IMG/VR virus record: IMGVR_UViG_3300017755_000003
Coordinates: 20,218 to 84,217 of that record
DNA from: a virus
Strand: one strand, 5' to 3'
DNA length: 64,000 bases
The notes below the pieces were generated by a model. That model searched no databases, was not told the origin of the DNA, and saw nothing but the letters and a program-made list of their open reading frames with translations. Of this stretch, positions 43,383 through 51,313 are shown one piece after another. A program made the translations under genes and the position numbers. Numbering within the stretch: the stretch's first letter is position 1; the number at the start of each line of letters is the position of its first letter.

Positions 43383-45563
43383 ATGAGCAATATGAACAAT
43401 ATATCAGATCAGCTATTTGCTAAGATTAGAGGCAGATTTCCATCAGTTACAATCGGTGACGAAAACGGAGTTGTAACAGACGAGCCTAAGTTAGCACGTT
43501 ATTTTGACTTTGACTACAAAGTAGGCGAAGATTCATTAGGTAAAGTAAGTGTGTCACTTACTGAAAAAGAAGTTGCTGTAACATACAACAACACTTTTGT
43601 AAGCGAACAGCCAGATAGCATCAAAGGACAGTGGTACGATTTTCTAAAAGAATTAAGATCGTTTTCCAAAAGAAATATGCTTAACTTTGATACACGTGAT
43701 ATAACAAAAAGTAATCTTGATAAAAGAGATTACTCACACTTAACTAAACAGAACGATACTGCCGGAGACAAAACAATGAGTGAATCAAAAATGTACGGCA
43801 CTAGTAGAACAAGTTACGAAGATGTAGACAAAGCTAGGCTAGTACTTAAACATACACAACCAGTTAACCAAGAGTTACCTGGAGCAAGAACACAACACGT
43901 ACACAGCATTTATATTGAAAGTGACAGTGGCGAAAGATTTAAATATCCATTTAGACACTTGAATGGTGCAAGAGCTTTAGCTAGACACGTAAGCGAAGGC
44001 GGAAATTTATATGATGACTTTGGTAAACATATCGTTTCACTCAGCGAAGAATTATCAAAGCTACGTCAATTTAAAACTTACATGAATCGTTCAGCTGTAA
44101 TGGCAGAAGGTTTATCAGGTTACATGGATCTAGTTAACGAAAGACTAGACACAATTAAAACTGAAGTATTGAAATTGCAACGTGCAGGACATTACGCAGA
44201 AACAGTTAAAGATTTTAAACCAGCTGTGATGGAAGAAGTTCCAGAAGAATTACAAAACAGTTGGATTGACGAACTAACTATTAGAACTTTTAACGAAGAA
44301 CTAAAAAGTGTATTCCCATACATTAACAAGTTAGTAAGTGAAAAGAATAAAATTGAAGAAGTAGGTCCAAGTGATATGGGCATGAACAAATACGGTTTGT
44401 CAGCAGTACACAAGGGCGGAAAATTTTATTCTTACAGAGATGGAAAAGAAACAGGTGGACCATTTGATTCAATGGAAGAACTTGCAAAACATCAAGAAGA
44501 ATTAATTCAAGACGAAGCTATGGGACACGAAGGTGGATCAGAAGCACACGCACACAAGATTGATATCGATGGTGACTATGATGAAGACAGAGGCATTAGC
44601 GAAAAAGATTGTGAAGAAATGGAATATGCTTGTGGAAAAGCTGGTATCAAATGTAAATGCGAGCCAGATGAAATGAGCCAAGGTGGAGTTATTGTACACA
44701 CAATGGCACCACGTGATGCAGTAATAGATGCTTTGGACAAAGAAGGTTATTCTGTCAATGAGGACAGCGACCTACATCCAGAAGCAGAATTCGAAAATGA
44801 ATTATCCATGATAGTGGGAGAGACAGAAGATGCTTTAATTAACGGTGAAGGTAAAGACCAAGAAGCCGCAATTAAAAAACTAAATGGCTTAATGGCACAG
44901 CATTTCCCGGCTGGTGTTAATGGTAACAATGCTGTTCAAAGTTTGAAGGGCATCATAGATGACCCGATGCTACTCGATATGTTTAAGAAAGTAGGACAAA
45001 AAGATGCAGACCAGTGCATAAGACCTTTAGTAGTAAAATACGTAAAAGCGAAAGCACCTACTATTTCATCTAAAATTGATTCAGGTGATATGGAAGCTCC
45101 TACAGAAGAGTCAATGGACTTGAAAGACAAGGAAGATTACAAAGCAAAGAAAAAAGCATTACAAGATATCCAAATGGATCCAAACACGCACAAAGACGAA
45201 AAGTTAAAGAAAGAACTTATGCGTAAGAAAGCGGATTTGGACTCAGCGGCAAAAGACAAAGGCTACAAGGAAGATGATGACACTATTGATGTTAAAATTG
45301 GACCAGATGGTAGTCTTGAAAAAGATGACAAAGCGATGAACAAAGAAGACGATAGAACACCAGGTGAGAAGTTAGAAGAATTGGTTAAGTCACATTACGA
45401 CTACACTTCTAATTCATTTCCAAAAGGTGAAACTGCTATCGTAACTGCTTGTGAAAAAGAGTTTGGCGATAAGGCAATACCATTTGCTGTTAAAATGATC
45501 GAAAGACTTAAAGGCGGTAAAGATCGCGAGATGGAAAGAATTAAACACCTAGCAGGTGTATAA
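43383..45563 (+). CDS. Large conserved virion/head-associated protein, function unknown
   Basis: A 726-residue protein. The N-terminal part (ISDQLFAKIRGRFPSVTIGDENG, GQWYDFLKELRSFSKRNMLNFDTRDI, SNLDKRDY) is a block I know from marine T4-like phages as a structural protein. Residues ~150-230 contain LELPGARTQHVHSIYIE-type and FRHLNGARALARHV lines. The C-terminal ~350 residues are strongly acidic and Lys-rich, with a His-rich line (EGGSEAHAHKIDIDGDYDED) that could bind metal and a coiled-coil-like KDKEDYKAKKKAL. It may be a protein packaged in the head. It ends before the gp32 promoter. Confidence 0.55.
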   Translation: MSNMNNISDQLFAKIRGRFPSVTIGDENGVVTDEPKLARYFDFDYKVGEDSLGKVSVSLTEKEVAVTYNNTFVSEQPDSIKGQWYDFLKELRSFSKRNMLNFDTRDITKSNLDKRDYSHLTKQNDTAGDKTMSESKMYGTSRTSYEDVDKARLVLKHTQPVNQELPGARTQHVHSIYIESDSGERFKYPFRHLNGARALARHVSEGGNLYDDFGKHIVSLSEELSKLRQFKTYMNRSAVMAEGLSGYMDLVNERLDTIKTEVLKLQRAGHYAETVKDFKPAVMEEVPEELQNSWIDELTIRTFNEELKSVFPYINKLVSEKNKIEEVGPSDMGMNKYGLSAVHKGGKFYSYRDGKETGGPFDSMEELAKHQEELIQDEAMGHEGGSEAHAHKIDIDGDYDEDRGISEKDCEEMEYACGKAGIKCKCEPDEMSQGGVIVHTMAPRDAVIDALDKEGYSVNEDSDLHPEAEFENELSMIVGETEDALINGEGKDQEAAIKKLNGLMAQHFPAGVNGNNAVQSLKGIIDDPMLLDMFKKVGQKDADQCIRPLVVKYVKAKAPTISSKIDSGDMEAPTEESMDLKDKEDYKAKKKALQDIQMDPNTHKDEKLKKELMRKKADLDSAAKDKGYKEDDDTIDVKIGPDGSLEKDDKAMNKEDDRTPGEKLEELVKSHYDYTSNSFPKGETAIVTACEKEFGDKAIPFAVKMIERLKGGKDREMERIKHLAGV

Positions 45564-45598
45564 GAATTTATAAAGCCACTTTTTTGGCATCATAAAGG

Positions 45599-45627
45599 TT
45601 GACTTTATAAGTAAGTTTGTGTATTAT
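45599..45627 (+). promoter_or_regulatory. Sigma70-type promoter TTGACT-17-TATTAT for gp32
   Basis: -35 TTGACT at 45599-45604, 17-base spacer, -10 TATTAT at 45622-45627 directly after TG. Host-type early or middle promoter for the gp32-UvsX block. Confidence 0.7.
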
Positions 45628-45632
45628 AGTAA

Positions 45633-45680
45633 ATGTACTGCACAATCAAGGCAATACAACAACAAGCAACGAAGGCTTAA
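45633..45680 (+). CDS. Possible 15-residue leader peptide upstream of gp32
   Basis: ATG at 45633 begins five bases after the -10 box, so it could be translated as a leaderless ORF. It encodes MYCTIKAIQQQATKA and stops 21 bases before the gp32 ATG, just before the GGAGG ribosome site. T4 gp32 is controlled by its own leader RNA. The small ORF may be chance, since no family is known. Confidence 0.25.
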   Translation: MYCTIKAIQQQATKA

Positions 45681-45701
45681 AAATTATAGGAGGCTTATAT
45701 T

Positions 45702-46679
45702 ATGGCTACATTAGCAGAAATTCGTGCAAAACTAAAAGAACAGGAAACCCGCTCATCGGGTCAATCCACAGGCGGCGACAACGCCATTTACCCATTTTGG
45801 AACTTAAAGGAAGGCGAAACATCAACTGTTCGTTTCTTACCTGACGGTGACGAAAACAATACATTTTTCTGGCAAGAACGTTTGATGATCAAACTTCCAT
45901 TTGCTGGAATCAAAGGTGAGACAGACTCTCGCCCTGTACAGGTACAAGTACCTTGTATGGAAATGTATGGGGAAACTTGCCCAGTACTTTCAGAAGTACG
46001 TGGTTGGTTTAAAGACAAGAACTTAGAAGACATGGGACGTAAGTATTGGAAAAAACGTTCATATGTATTCCAAGGCTTTGTTACAGACAATCCTTTAAAA
46101 GAGGATACCACTCCAGCAAATCCAATTAGACGTTTCATAATTGGTCCACAAATATTCCAAATTATTAAAGGAGCATTAATGGATCCGGATATGAACGAAC
46201 TACCTACTGATTATACAGCAGGTGTAGACTTTAGGATTGCTAAAACATCAAAAGGTGGTTATGCAGACTACTCAACATCAAATTGGGCTCGTAGAGAGAG
46301 ACCATTAGATGAAGCAGAGTACAAAGCTATTGAAGATAGCGGTTTGTTTAATCTAAGTGATTACTTGCCTAAGAAACCAGATGAGGTTCAAGTTGGCGTA
46401 ATTAAAAAGATGTTTGAAGCATCAGTTGACGGTGAAGCATACGACATGGAACAGTTTGGTCAATACTTTAGACCAGCAGGCGTAAGTGCAAGAACAGGTG
46501 ATCCTGTAAAAGCAAGTACTCCAACTCCAGCGGCGGCTCCAGCACAGGCGGCACCAGTAGTAGAAGCTACTGCAACGGCTCCAGTGACACCAGCGGCAAC
46601 TACTGAGTCAGCAACTGCACCAGCAGACAATAATAAAGCGGAAGACATTCTTGCAATGATCCGCAACAGACAACAGTAA
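45702..46679 (+). CDS. 32: Single-stranded DNA-binding protein (gp32-like)
   Basis: A 325-residue protein. YPFWNLKEGETSTVRFLPDGDENNTFFWQERLMIKLPF at residues ~28-65 and VPCMEMYGETCPV, GRKYWKKRSYVFQGFV at ~82-130 match the T4 gp32 OB-fold core. The N-terminal LAEIRAKL helix is the cooperativity arm. The Ala/Pro/Thr-rich linker (residues ~265-305) and short tail (AEDILAMIRNRQQ) replace T4's acidic tail. Only two of the zinc-site cysteines are evident. It coats single-stranded DNA during replication and recombination. The ribosome site is AGGAGG. Confidence 0.92.
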   Translation: MATLAEIRAKLKEQETRSSGQSTGGDNAIYPFWNLKEGETSTVRFLPDGDENNTFFWQERLMIKLPFAGIKGETDSRPVQVQVPCMEMYGETCPVLSEVRGWFKDKNLEDMGRKYWKKRSYVFQGFVTDNPLKEDTTPANPIRRFIIGPQIFQIIKGALMDPDMNELPTDYTAGVDFRIAKTSKGGYADYSTSNWARRERPLDEAEYKAIEDSGLFNLSDYLPKKPDEVQVGVIKKMFEASVDGEAYDMEQFGQYFRPAGVSARTGDPVKASTPTPAAAPAQAAPVVEATATAPVTPAATTESATAPADNNKAEDILAMIRNRQQ

Positions 46680-46687
46680 TTATATTA

Positions 46688-46713
46688 GGGGTGTGTTGTA
46701 ACAGGCACACCCC
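46688..46713 (+). terminator. Perfect 8-bp hairpin between gp32 and UvsX
   Basis: GGGGTGTG (46688-46695), ten-base loop, CACACCCC (46706-46713), with no T-run after it. It may be an mRNA-stabilising or attenuating hairpin that sets the gp32 to UvsX ratio rather than a true terminator. Confidence 0.5.
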
Positions 46714-46737
46714 AAGTATATGGATTAAGGAGATATA

Positions 46738-47796
46738 ATGGCTAATAAAGCATTTGACGTTTCTAAGTTTCGAAAAAACTTAACAAAATCTATCACAGGC
46801 ATGAGTAGTGGATTTAACGATCCGACTGATTGGATTTCGACAGGTAACTATGCCTTAAACTATCTTATTAGTGGCGACTTTAACAAAGGTGTTCCGCTAG
46901 GTAAGGTAACTGTTTTTGCAGGAGAATCTGGTGCAGGTAAAAGTTATATCTGTGCAGGTAACATTGTAAAGGCGGCACAGGATCAAGGTATCTTTGTAGT
47001 ATTAATTGACTCAGAGAATGCACTTGATGAAGCTTGGTTACAAGCACTTGACGTAGACACTACGCCAGAGAAACTACTTAAACTAAACATGAGTATGATT
47101 GACGATGTTGCTAAAACTATTAGTACATTCATGTCAGAATACAGAGAAATGACAGACGAAGACCGACCTAAGGTGTTGTTTGTTATTGATAGTTTGGGTA
47201 TGTTACTAACACCTACAGATGTTGATCAGTTTAATAAAGGTGATATGAAGGGTGATATGGGTCGTAAGCCTAAGGCATTGACTTCACTTGTTCGTAACAC
47301 AGTTAATATGATTGGTGCACACAACGTAGGACTAGTATGTACTAACCACACTTACGCATCACAAGATATGTTTGATCCAGATGATAAAATATCAGGTGGA
47401 CAAGGATTTATCTATGCAAGTTCTATTGTAGTAGCAATGAAGAAATTGAAACTAAAAGAGGACGAAGATGGTAAGAAAGTAACAGATGTACGTGGTATTA
47501 GAGCGGGTTGTAAGGTCATGAAGACTAGATATGCAAAACCGTTTGAAGGCGTACAGGTTAAGATTCCTTATGAAACAGGTATGAATCCATACAGTGGATT
47601 GGTTGACTTGTTTGAGAAAAAAGGACTGTTAACTCAACAAGGTAATAGACTTAAATACGTGGACAGTAAAGGTAAGGAAAACTTAGAATATCGAAAAGAC
47701 TGGTCGGGTGATAAACTAGACATAATTATGAGTGACTTCGATAAGTTATCCACAGAGCCAACTGTCGAAGAGGAAACTATTAACCCTGAGGAGTAA
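46738..47796 (+). CDS. uvsX: RecA-like strand-exchange protein UvsX
   Basis: A 352-residue recombinase. Walker A is at residues 62-69 (GESGAGKS), followed by VLIDSENALDE, Walker B VLFVIDSLGML near 145-155, and the DNA-binding loop region with CTNHTYAS near 200. ISGGQGFIYASS and the basic K-rich line match T4 UvsX. It catalyses strand invasion for recombination-dependent replication with gp32 and UvsW. It is downstream of gp32 after a hairpin, with AAGGAGAT as ribosome site. Confidence 0.95.
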   Translation: MANKAFDVSKFRKNLTKSITGMSSGFNDPTDWISTGNYALNYLISGDFNKGVPLGKVTVFAGESGAGKSYICAGNIVKAAQDQGIFVVLIDSENALDEAWLQALDVDTTPEKLLKLNMSMIDDVAKTISTFMSEYREMTDEDRPKVLFVIDSLGMLLTPTDVDQFNKGDMKGDMGRKPKALTSLVRNTVNMIGAHNVGLVCTNHTYASQDMFDPDDKISGGQGFIYASSIVVAMKKLKLKEDEDGKKVTDVRGIRAGCKVMKTRYAKPFEGVQVKIPYETGMNPYSGLVDLFEKKGLLTQQGNRLKYVDSKGKENLEYRKDWSGDKLDIIMSDFDKLSTEPTVEEETINPEE

Positions 47797-47802
47797 ACTG
47801 AT

Positions 47803-48042
47803 ATGGATGGTACACAGATAGTAGAGACTTGGCAAGTATTTAAAGAGTATTTGGACAAAAAGCATATTGAAACTGTAGCAGAAAAGTTTGTAGATTTATG
47901 TGCAGACTTTGGTACAGAAGATGAAGCATTTAGAGATGCTTTAGGTTCAGATGGTGACCTTGACCAAGCTATTGGGTATTATTTAGAAGAAGACGTAGAC
48001 GACTTAGAAGACAACTACAACGATGTTGACGAGGATTATTAA
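47803..48042 (+). CDS. Small acidic conserved protein downstream of UvsX
   Basis: A 79-residue acidic protein with a C-terminal run of Asp/Glu (YYLEEDVDDLEDNYNDVDEDY). FVDLCADFGTEDEAFRDALGSDGDLDQAIGYYLEE may form a small helical unit. The acid tail could mimic DNA. It overlaps the next start by one base, so it belongs to the UvsX operon. Function is unknown. Confidence 0.5.
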   Translation: MDGTQIVETWQVFKEYLDKKHIETVAEKFVDLCADFGTEDEAFRDALGSDGDLDQAIGYYLEEDVDDLEDNYNDVDEDY

Positions 48043-48497
48043 TGGGTTGGTATTCTGATATTGCAAAAGACGTAGGTAAGATACCTGACGCTATACAATA
48101 CTTTGAAGATGAATTGGCTGAAGCAAAAGGTCAAATTCGTATTAAGGGTAACGTAGAACGTGCGGCGGCAGAGATGCCAGGTCTTGTTGAACAACGTTTC
48201 AATCAACTACAAGAGCTTGAAGCAATTTTAGAATATCTAAACATTGAGCTTCGAAGACTTCGTAGTAGTTTCTTTAAGAAGTATTTAGAGAATTATGCAC
48301 GAGCATTATCTAGCAGAGACGTTGAAAAATATGTAGACGGCGAAGCTGACGTTGTTGATTATGAAAAAATAATTAACGAGTTTGCATTAATGCGTAATAA
48401 ATGGTTAGGCGTAACAAAGGCACTAGATCAAAAACAATGGCAACTTACTAACATAGTTAAGTTAAGGGTTGCAGGAATGGAAGACGCAAGTCTGTAA
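48042..48497 (+). CDS. Helical protein in UvsX operon, UvsY-like candidate
   Basis: A 151-residue helical protein with long coiled-coil-like segments: EMPGLVEQRFNQLQELEAILEYLNIELRRLRSSFFKKYLENYARALSSRDVEKYVDGEADVVDY. The length, basic-helical middle, D...Y....G pattern and C-terminal helix recall the T4 recombination mediator UvsY (137 residues), and it is in the UvsX operon. The similarity is weak by eye, so this is a candidate only. It could also be a conserved marine-phage protein of other function. Confidence 0.4.
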   Translation: MGWYSDIAKDVGKIPDAIQYFEDELAEAKGQIRIKGNVERAAAEMPGLVEQRFNQLQELEAILEYLNIELRRLRSSFFKKYLENYARALSSRDVEKYVDGEADVVDYEKIINEFALMRNKWLGVTKALDQKQWQLTNIVKLRVAGMEDASL

Positions 48498-48531
48498 GTT
48501 CCAGATTAACATAACAAGGAAATAAAACTTT

Positions 48532-49155
48532 ATGAAGATGAGTGAAACTCAACCAACTAACATTGCCAAACAATATGGTGGTAACGTTAGAGAAACTGTA
48601 AACCATGCGGAAAGAACTGACTTACCTGGTGCACGACAATCAATTCAGAAATGGGATATGATTCCATCTGCAGATTTTGTACAAAGGGTAGCTGGAGAGT
48701 TTGTTAGACAAACATCAGATGATCTTTTCAAAGGTAAGAAAGTTGTTGTGTTCAGTTTACCGGGTGCGTTTACACCTACTTGTTCAGAACAGCAATTACC
48801 TGCATACGAAGAAATGTATGACAGGTTTAAACAAGCTGGAGTAGACGAGGTGTATTGTGTATCAGTAAATGATGGTTTTGTAATGAATGCTTGGGCTAAA
48901 GAACTAGGCGTTGAAAAAGTAAAACTATTAGCTGACGGTAATGCCGACTTCACTGATTCAATGGGTATGCTTTGTACTAAAAGAGCAAAAGGTTTTGCTA
49001 ATAGAAGTTGGAGATATTCGTTGTATGCAGTTAATGGAATCGTTCAAGAAGCATTTATTGAACCTGGATTTAATCACAAAGATGAGGACGACGATCCTTA
49101 CACTTGTACAGATCCAGAGACAATGATCCAAATCATAGAAGCAGACGCCAGGTAA
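48532..49155 (+). CDS. Peroxiredoxin (Prx5-type)
   Basis: A 207-residue protein. The thioredoxin-fold core starts near residue 65 with GKKVVVFSLPGAFTPTCSEQQLP (peroxidatic Cys84), then VYCVSVNDGFVMNAWAKELG and LLADGNADFTDSMGM, matching the Prx5/hybrid-peroxiredoxin family that reduces peroxides with thiols. A ~40-residue N-terminal extension and a late cysteine (YTCTD) near residue 193 could be the resolving site. It may protect the host or virion from oxidative damage in surface waters, an accessory metabolic role (inference). It stands first in the downstream cluster, with its own RBS AAGGAAA. Confidence 0.85.
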   Translation: MKMSETQPTNIAKQYGGNVRETVNHAERTDLPGARQSIQKWDMIPSADFVQRVAGEFVRQTSDDLFKGKKVVVFSLPGAFTPTCSEQQLPAYEEMYDRFKQAGVDEVYCVSVNDGFVMNAWAKELGVEKVKLLADGNADFTDSMGMLCTKRAKGFANRSWRYSLYAVNGIVQEAFIEPGFNHKDEDDDPYTCTDPETMIQIIEADAR

Positions 49156-49157
49156 TA

Positions 49158-49165
49158 TCTAAATA
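49158..49165 (+). promoter_or_regulatory. T4-type late promoter box TCTAAATA; leaderless geometry
   Basis: Five bases (CTACT) before the ATG at 49171, with no ribosome site, so the predicted start is the A of the ATG. It drives glycan cluster B. Confidence 0.55.
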
Positions 49166-49170
49166 CTACT

Positions 49171-49938
49171 ATGAAAGTAGTATTGGTCACCGGCGGCTTT
49201 GATCCGTTACATTCAGGACACATTTCTTATTTTAAAGAAGCGAAGAAGCTCGGCGACAAACTAGTAGTCGGGCTTAATAGCGACGAATGGCTTACACGTA
49301 AGAAAGGACAACCTTTCATGCCAATCAAAGAACGTGTAGAAATAATCAGAAACTTAAAAATGGTAGATGACGTTCTTACTTGGGACGACAGTGATGATTC
49401 TGCCTCTGGTGCAATATTTAAACTAATGGCTACATCAGGGTATGGACACGATGTAATATTTGCTAATGGTGGAGATAGAACAGATAAGAACATACCTGAA
49501 ATGTCTACTTGGCACGATAAGGTTGAATTTGTTTTCGGCGTTGGTGGTACTGATAAGAAGAATTCTAGCAGTTGGATTTTGCAAGAGTATAAATACCCTA
49601 AAACAACAAGACAATGGGGGTACTACAGAGTGCTACACGAAGACGGCCCTACAACTAAAGTCAAAGAATTAACTGTTGACCCAGGCAAAAGATTATCAAT
49701 GCAACGCCATCAAAAACGTGCCGAGTATTGGTTAGTAACAGAAGGTACTGCAACAGTTTATACAATTAACAGAACTTCAACAGATTTTGAAATACAAGGT
49801 GTATACGAAAAACATCAGTCCTTAAGAATTGATGAAGGTGATTGGCATCAGTTAGCAAATGAAACAGACAAGCCAGTTAAGATTGTAGAAATACAATATG
49901 GTGAGAACTGTGTTGAAGAAGACATAGAAAGAAAGTAA
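49171..49938 (+). CDS. Nucleotidyltransferase-cupin fusion
   Basis: A 255-residue two-domain protein. Residues 1-130 form a cytidylyltransferase-like domain: TGGFDPLHSGH (HSGH at 13-16), VGLNSDEWL and GGDRTD near 108. Residues ~148-250 form a type II mannose-6-phosphate isomerase-like cupin: WGYYRVLHEDGPTTKVKEL, HQKRAEYWLVTEGTATV and DEGDWHQLANE. Together they could activate a sugar phosphate and isomerise it. It is the first gene of a cluster of surface-sugar genes and overlaps the methyltransferase gene by one base. Confidence 0.8.
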   Translation: MKVVLVTGGFDPLHSGHISYFKEAKKLGDKLVVGLNSDEWLTRKKGQPFMPIKERVEIIRNLKMVDDVLTWDDSDDSASGAIFKLMATSGYGHDVIFANGGDRTDKNIPEMSTWHDKVEFVFGVGGTDKKNSSSWILQEYKYPKTTRQWGYYRVLHEDGPTTKVKELTVDPGKRLSMQRHQKRAEYWLVTEGTATVYTINRTSTDFEIQGVYEKHQSLRIDEGDWHQLANETDKPVKIVEIQYGENCVEEDIERK

Positions 49939-50630
49939 TGGAGTTTGAAACTTTTAAAAATCCTACACAGGACGTTAAAGACGCGGTTTTAAAATCTGCA
50001 GACTACAGTATGACTAGCGGAAGACGTTTGGCGCATACATACGTAACTGTGCAAGAGCTAGACGCCAATAACATTGAGGGTGACATAGTAGAATGTGGTG
50101 TATGGAAAGGTGGACAAATCATTAGTGCCTACCTTGCAAACACACAAACTAAAAGAAAGTTTTGGTTGTTTGATACGTTTGAAGGAATGACACAACCAAC
50201 AGAACACGATTTTAGATTACAAGCAGACGGAGTTACTAGAGGCTATGCCAAGGACAGTGGCAAAGCAAAACGTGGTTTCGACCAATGGTGTAGATCAGAA
50301 ATACAAGAAGTGCAACAGAATTTATCAAAGTTTAATATGCCAATGGAACAAACAACATTTGTTAAAGGCGACATAGTACAAACACTAAACGATCCAAGCA
50401 ACGTACCAAATAAGATTGCATTGTTAAGACTAGATACAGATTGGTATGAGTCAACATTAAAAGAATTACAAGTGCTTTGGCCTAAATTGGTTGTAGGCGG
50501 ATACATGGTACTAGACGATTATGGAAGTTGGCAAGGCAGTAAAAAAGCCTTTCATGAGGTGTTTGGAGATAGTCTCGAGATACATAATATTGACGGTAAA
50601 GCTGTTTATATTAAGAAAGATAAAGAATGA
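49938..50630 (+). CDS. TylF/macrocin-type O-methyltransferase
   Basis: A 230-residue protein. SADYSMTSGRRL near residue 15, GDIVECGVWKGGQ near 47-59 (SAM loop), FWLFDTFEGMTQP near 75-87, LLRLDTDWYEST near 155 and GGYMVLDDYGSW near 182-193 match the TylF family, which methylates sugar hydroxyls. The paired Asp residues bind metal. It belongs to glycan cluster B and overlaps the next start by 4 bases. Confidence 0.88.
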   Translation: MEFETFKNPTQDVKDAVLKSADYSMTSGRRLAHTYVTVQELDANNIEGDIVECGVWKGGQIISAYLANTQTKRKFWLFDTFEGMTQPTEHDFRLQADGVTRGYAKDSGKAKRGFDQWCRSEIQEVQQNLSKFNMPMEQTTFVKGDIVQTLNDPSNVPNKIALLRLDTDWYESTLKELQVLWPKLVVGGYMVLDDYGSWQGSKKAFHEVFGDSLEIHNIDGKAVYIKKDKE

Positions 50631-51313
50631 GTAATAAAGTATTTGTCGGATATGACACAAGAGAAGATATAGCATACCAAGTATGCGAACACAGTATCTT
50701 ACAGCATAACAAAGATGCAGAAGTCATTCCTTTAGTACAAAAGGATATGAGAGATACCAAGTTGTATTGGAGAGGTGAAGATAAACTTGCAAGTACAGAG
50801 TTTACGTTTACACGTTTTCTTATTCCTCATCTTTGTGATTACAAAGGCTGGGCATTGTTTGTTGACAGCGACATTATCTTTTTAGAAGACGTAGACAACT
50901 TATTTGCATTAGCAGATGACAGCAAGGCTGTTATGTGTGTACATCATGACTACACACCTAAACCAGGAACTAAGATGGACGGACAAGTACAAACACAATA
51001 CCCAAGAAAGAATTGGTCAAGTGTAGTATTATGGAACTGCGGACATCCTAGTAATCAAAAAATTACAGTGGACATGGTTAACAATCCCAACTACGATGGA
51101 AAATATTTTCATAGATTTAGTTGGTTAGATGATAGTGAAATTGGTGAGATACCTAAGGACTGGAACTATCTAGTTGGTTGGTATACAGACGGAACCCCAA
51201 GAGCATTACACTACACGGAAGGTGGACCATGGTTTAAAAATTATAGAAATTGCGATTACCACCAGGAATGGAAGGACGTTCTTTCTAGCATGATGGAGAA
51301 TAAGGATGAGTGA
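50627..51313 (+). CDS. GT-A-type glycosyltransferase (GT8-like)
   Basis: A 228-residue protein with the GT-A signature LFVDSDIIFLED near residues 77-88 (DxD metal site), KVFVGYDTREDIAYQVCEHSI at the start, and an aromatic C-terminus (LHYTEGGPWFKNY). The order fits GT8-like enzymes that use NDP-sugars. The acceptor is probably a surface glycan or the cluster product. It overlaps the following start by 8 bases. Confidence 0.75.
   Translation: MSNKVFVGYDTREDIAYQVCEHSILQHNKDAEVIPLVQKDMRDTKLYWRGEDKLASTEFTFTRFLIPHLCDYKGWALFVDSDIIFLEDVDNLFALADDSKAVMCVHHDYTPKPGTKMDGQVQTQYPRKNWSSVVLWNCGHPSNQKITVDMVNNPNYDGKYFHRFSWLDDSEIGEIPKDWNYLVGWYTDGTPRALHYTEGGPWFKNYRNCDYHQEWKDVLSSMMENKDE

Noticed and set aside
45568-45598. 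Terminator after the 726-residue gene
   Set aside because: GCCA/TGGC is only 4 bp around a T-rich loop, too weak to call.
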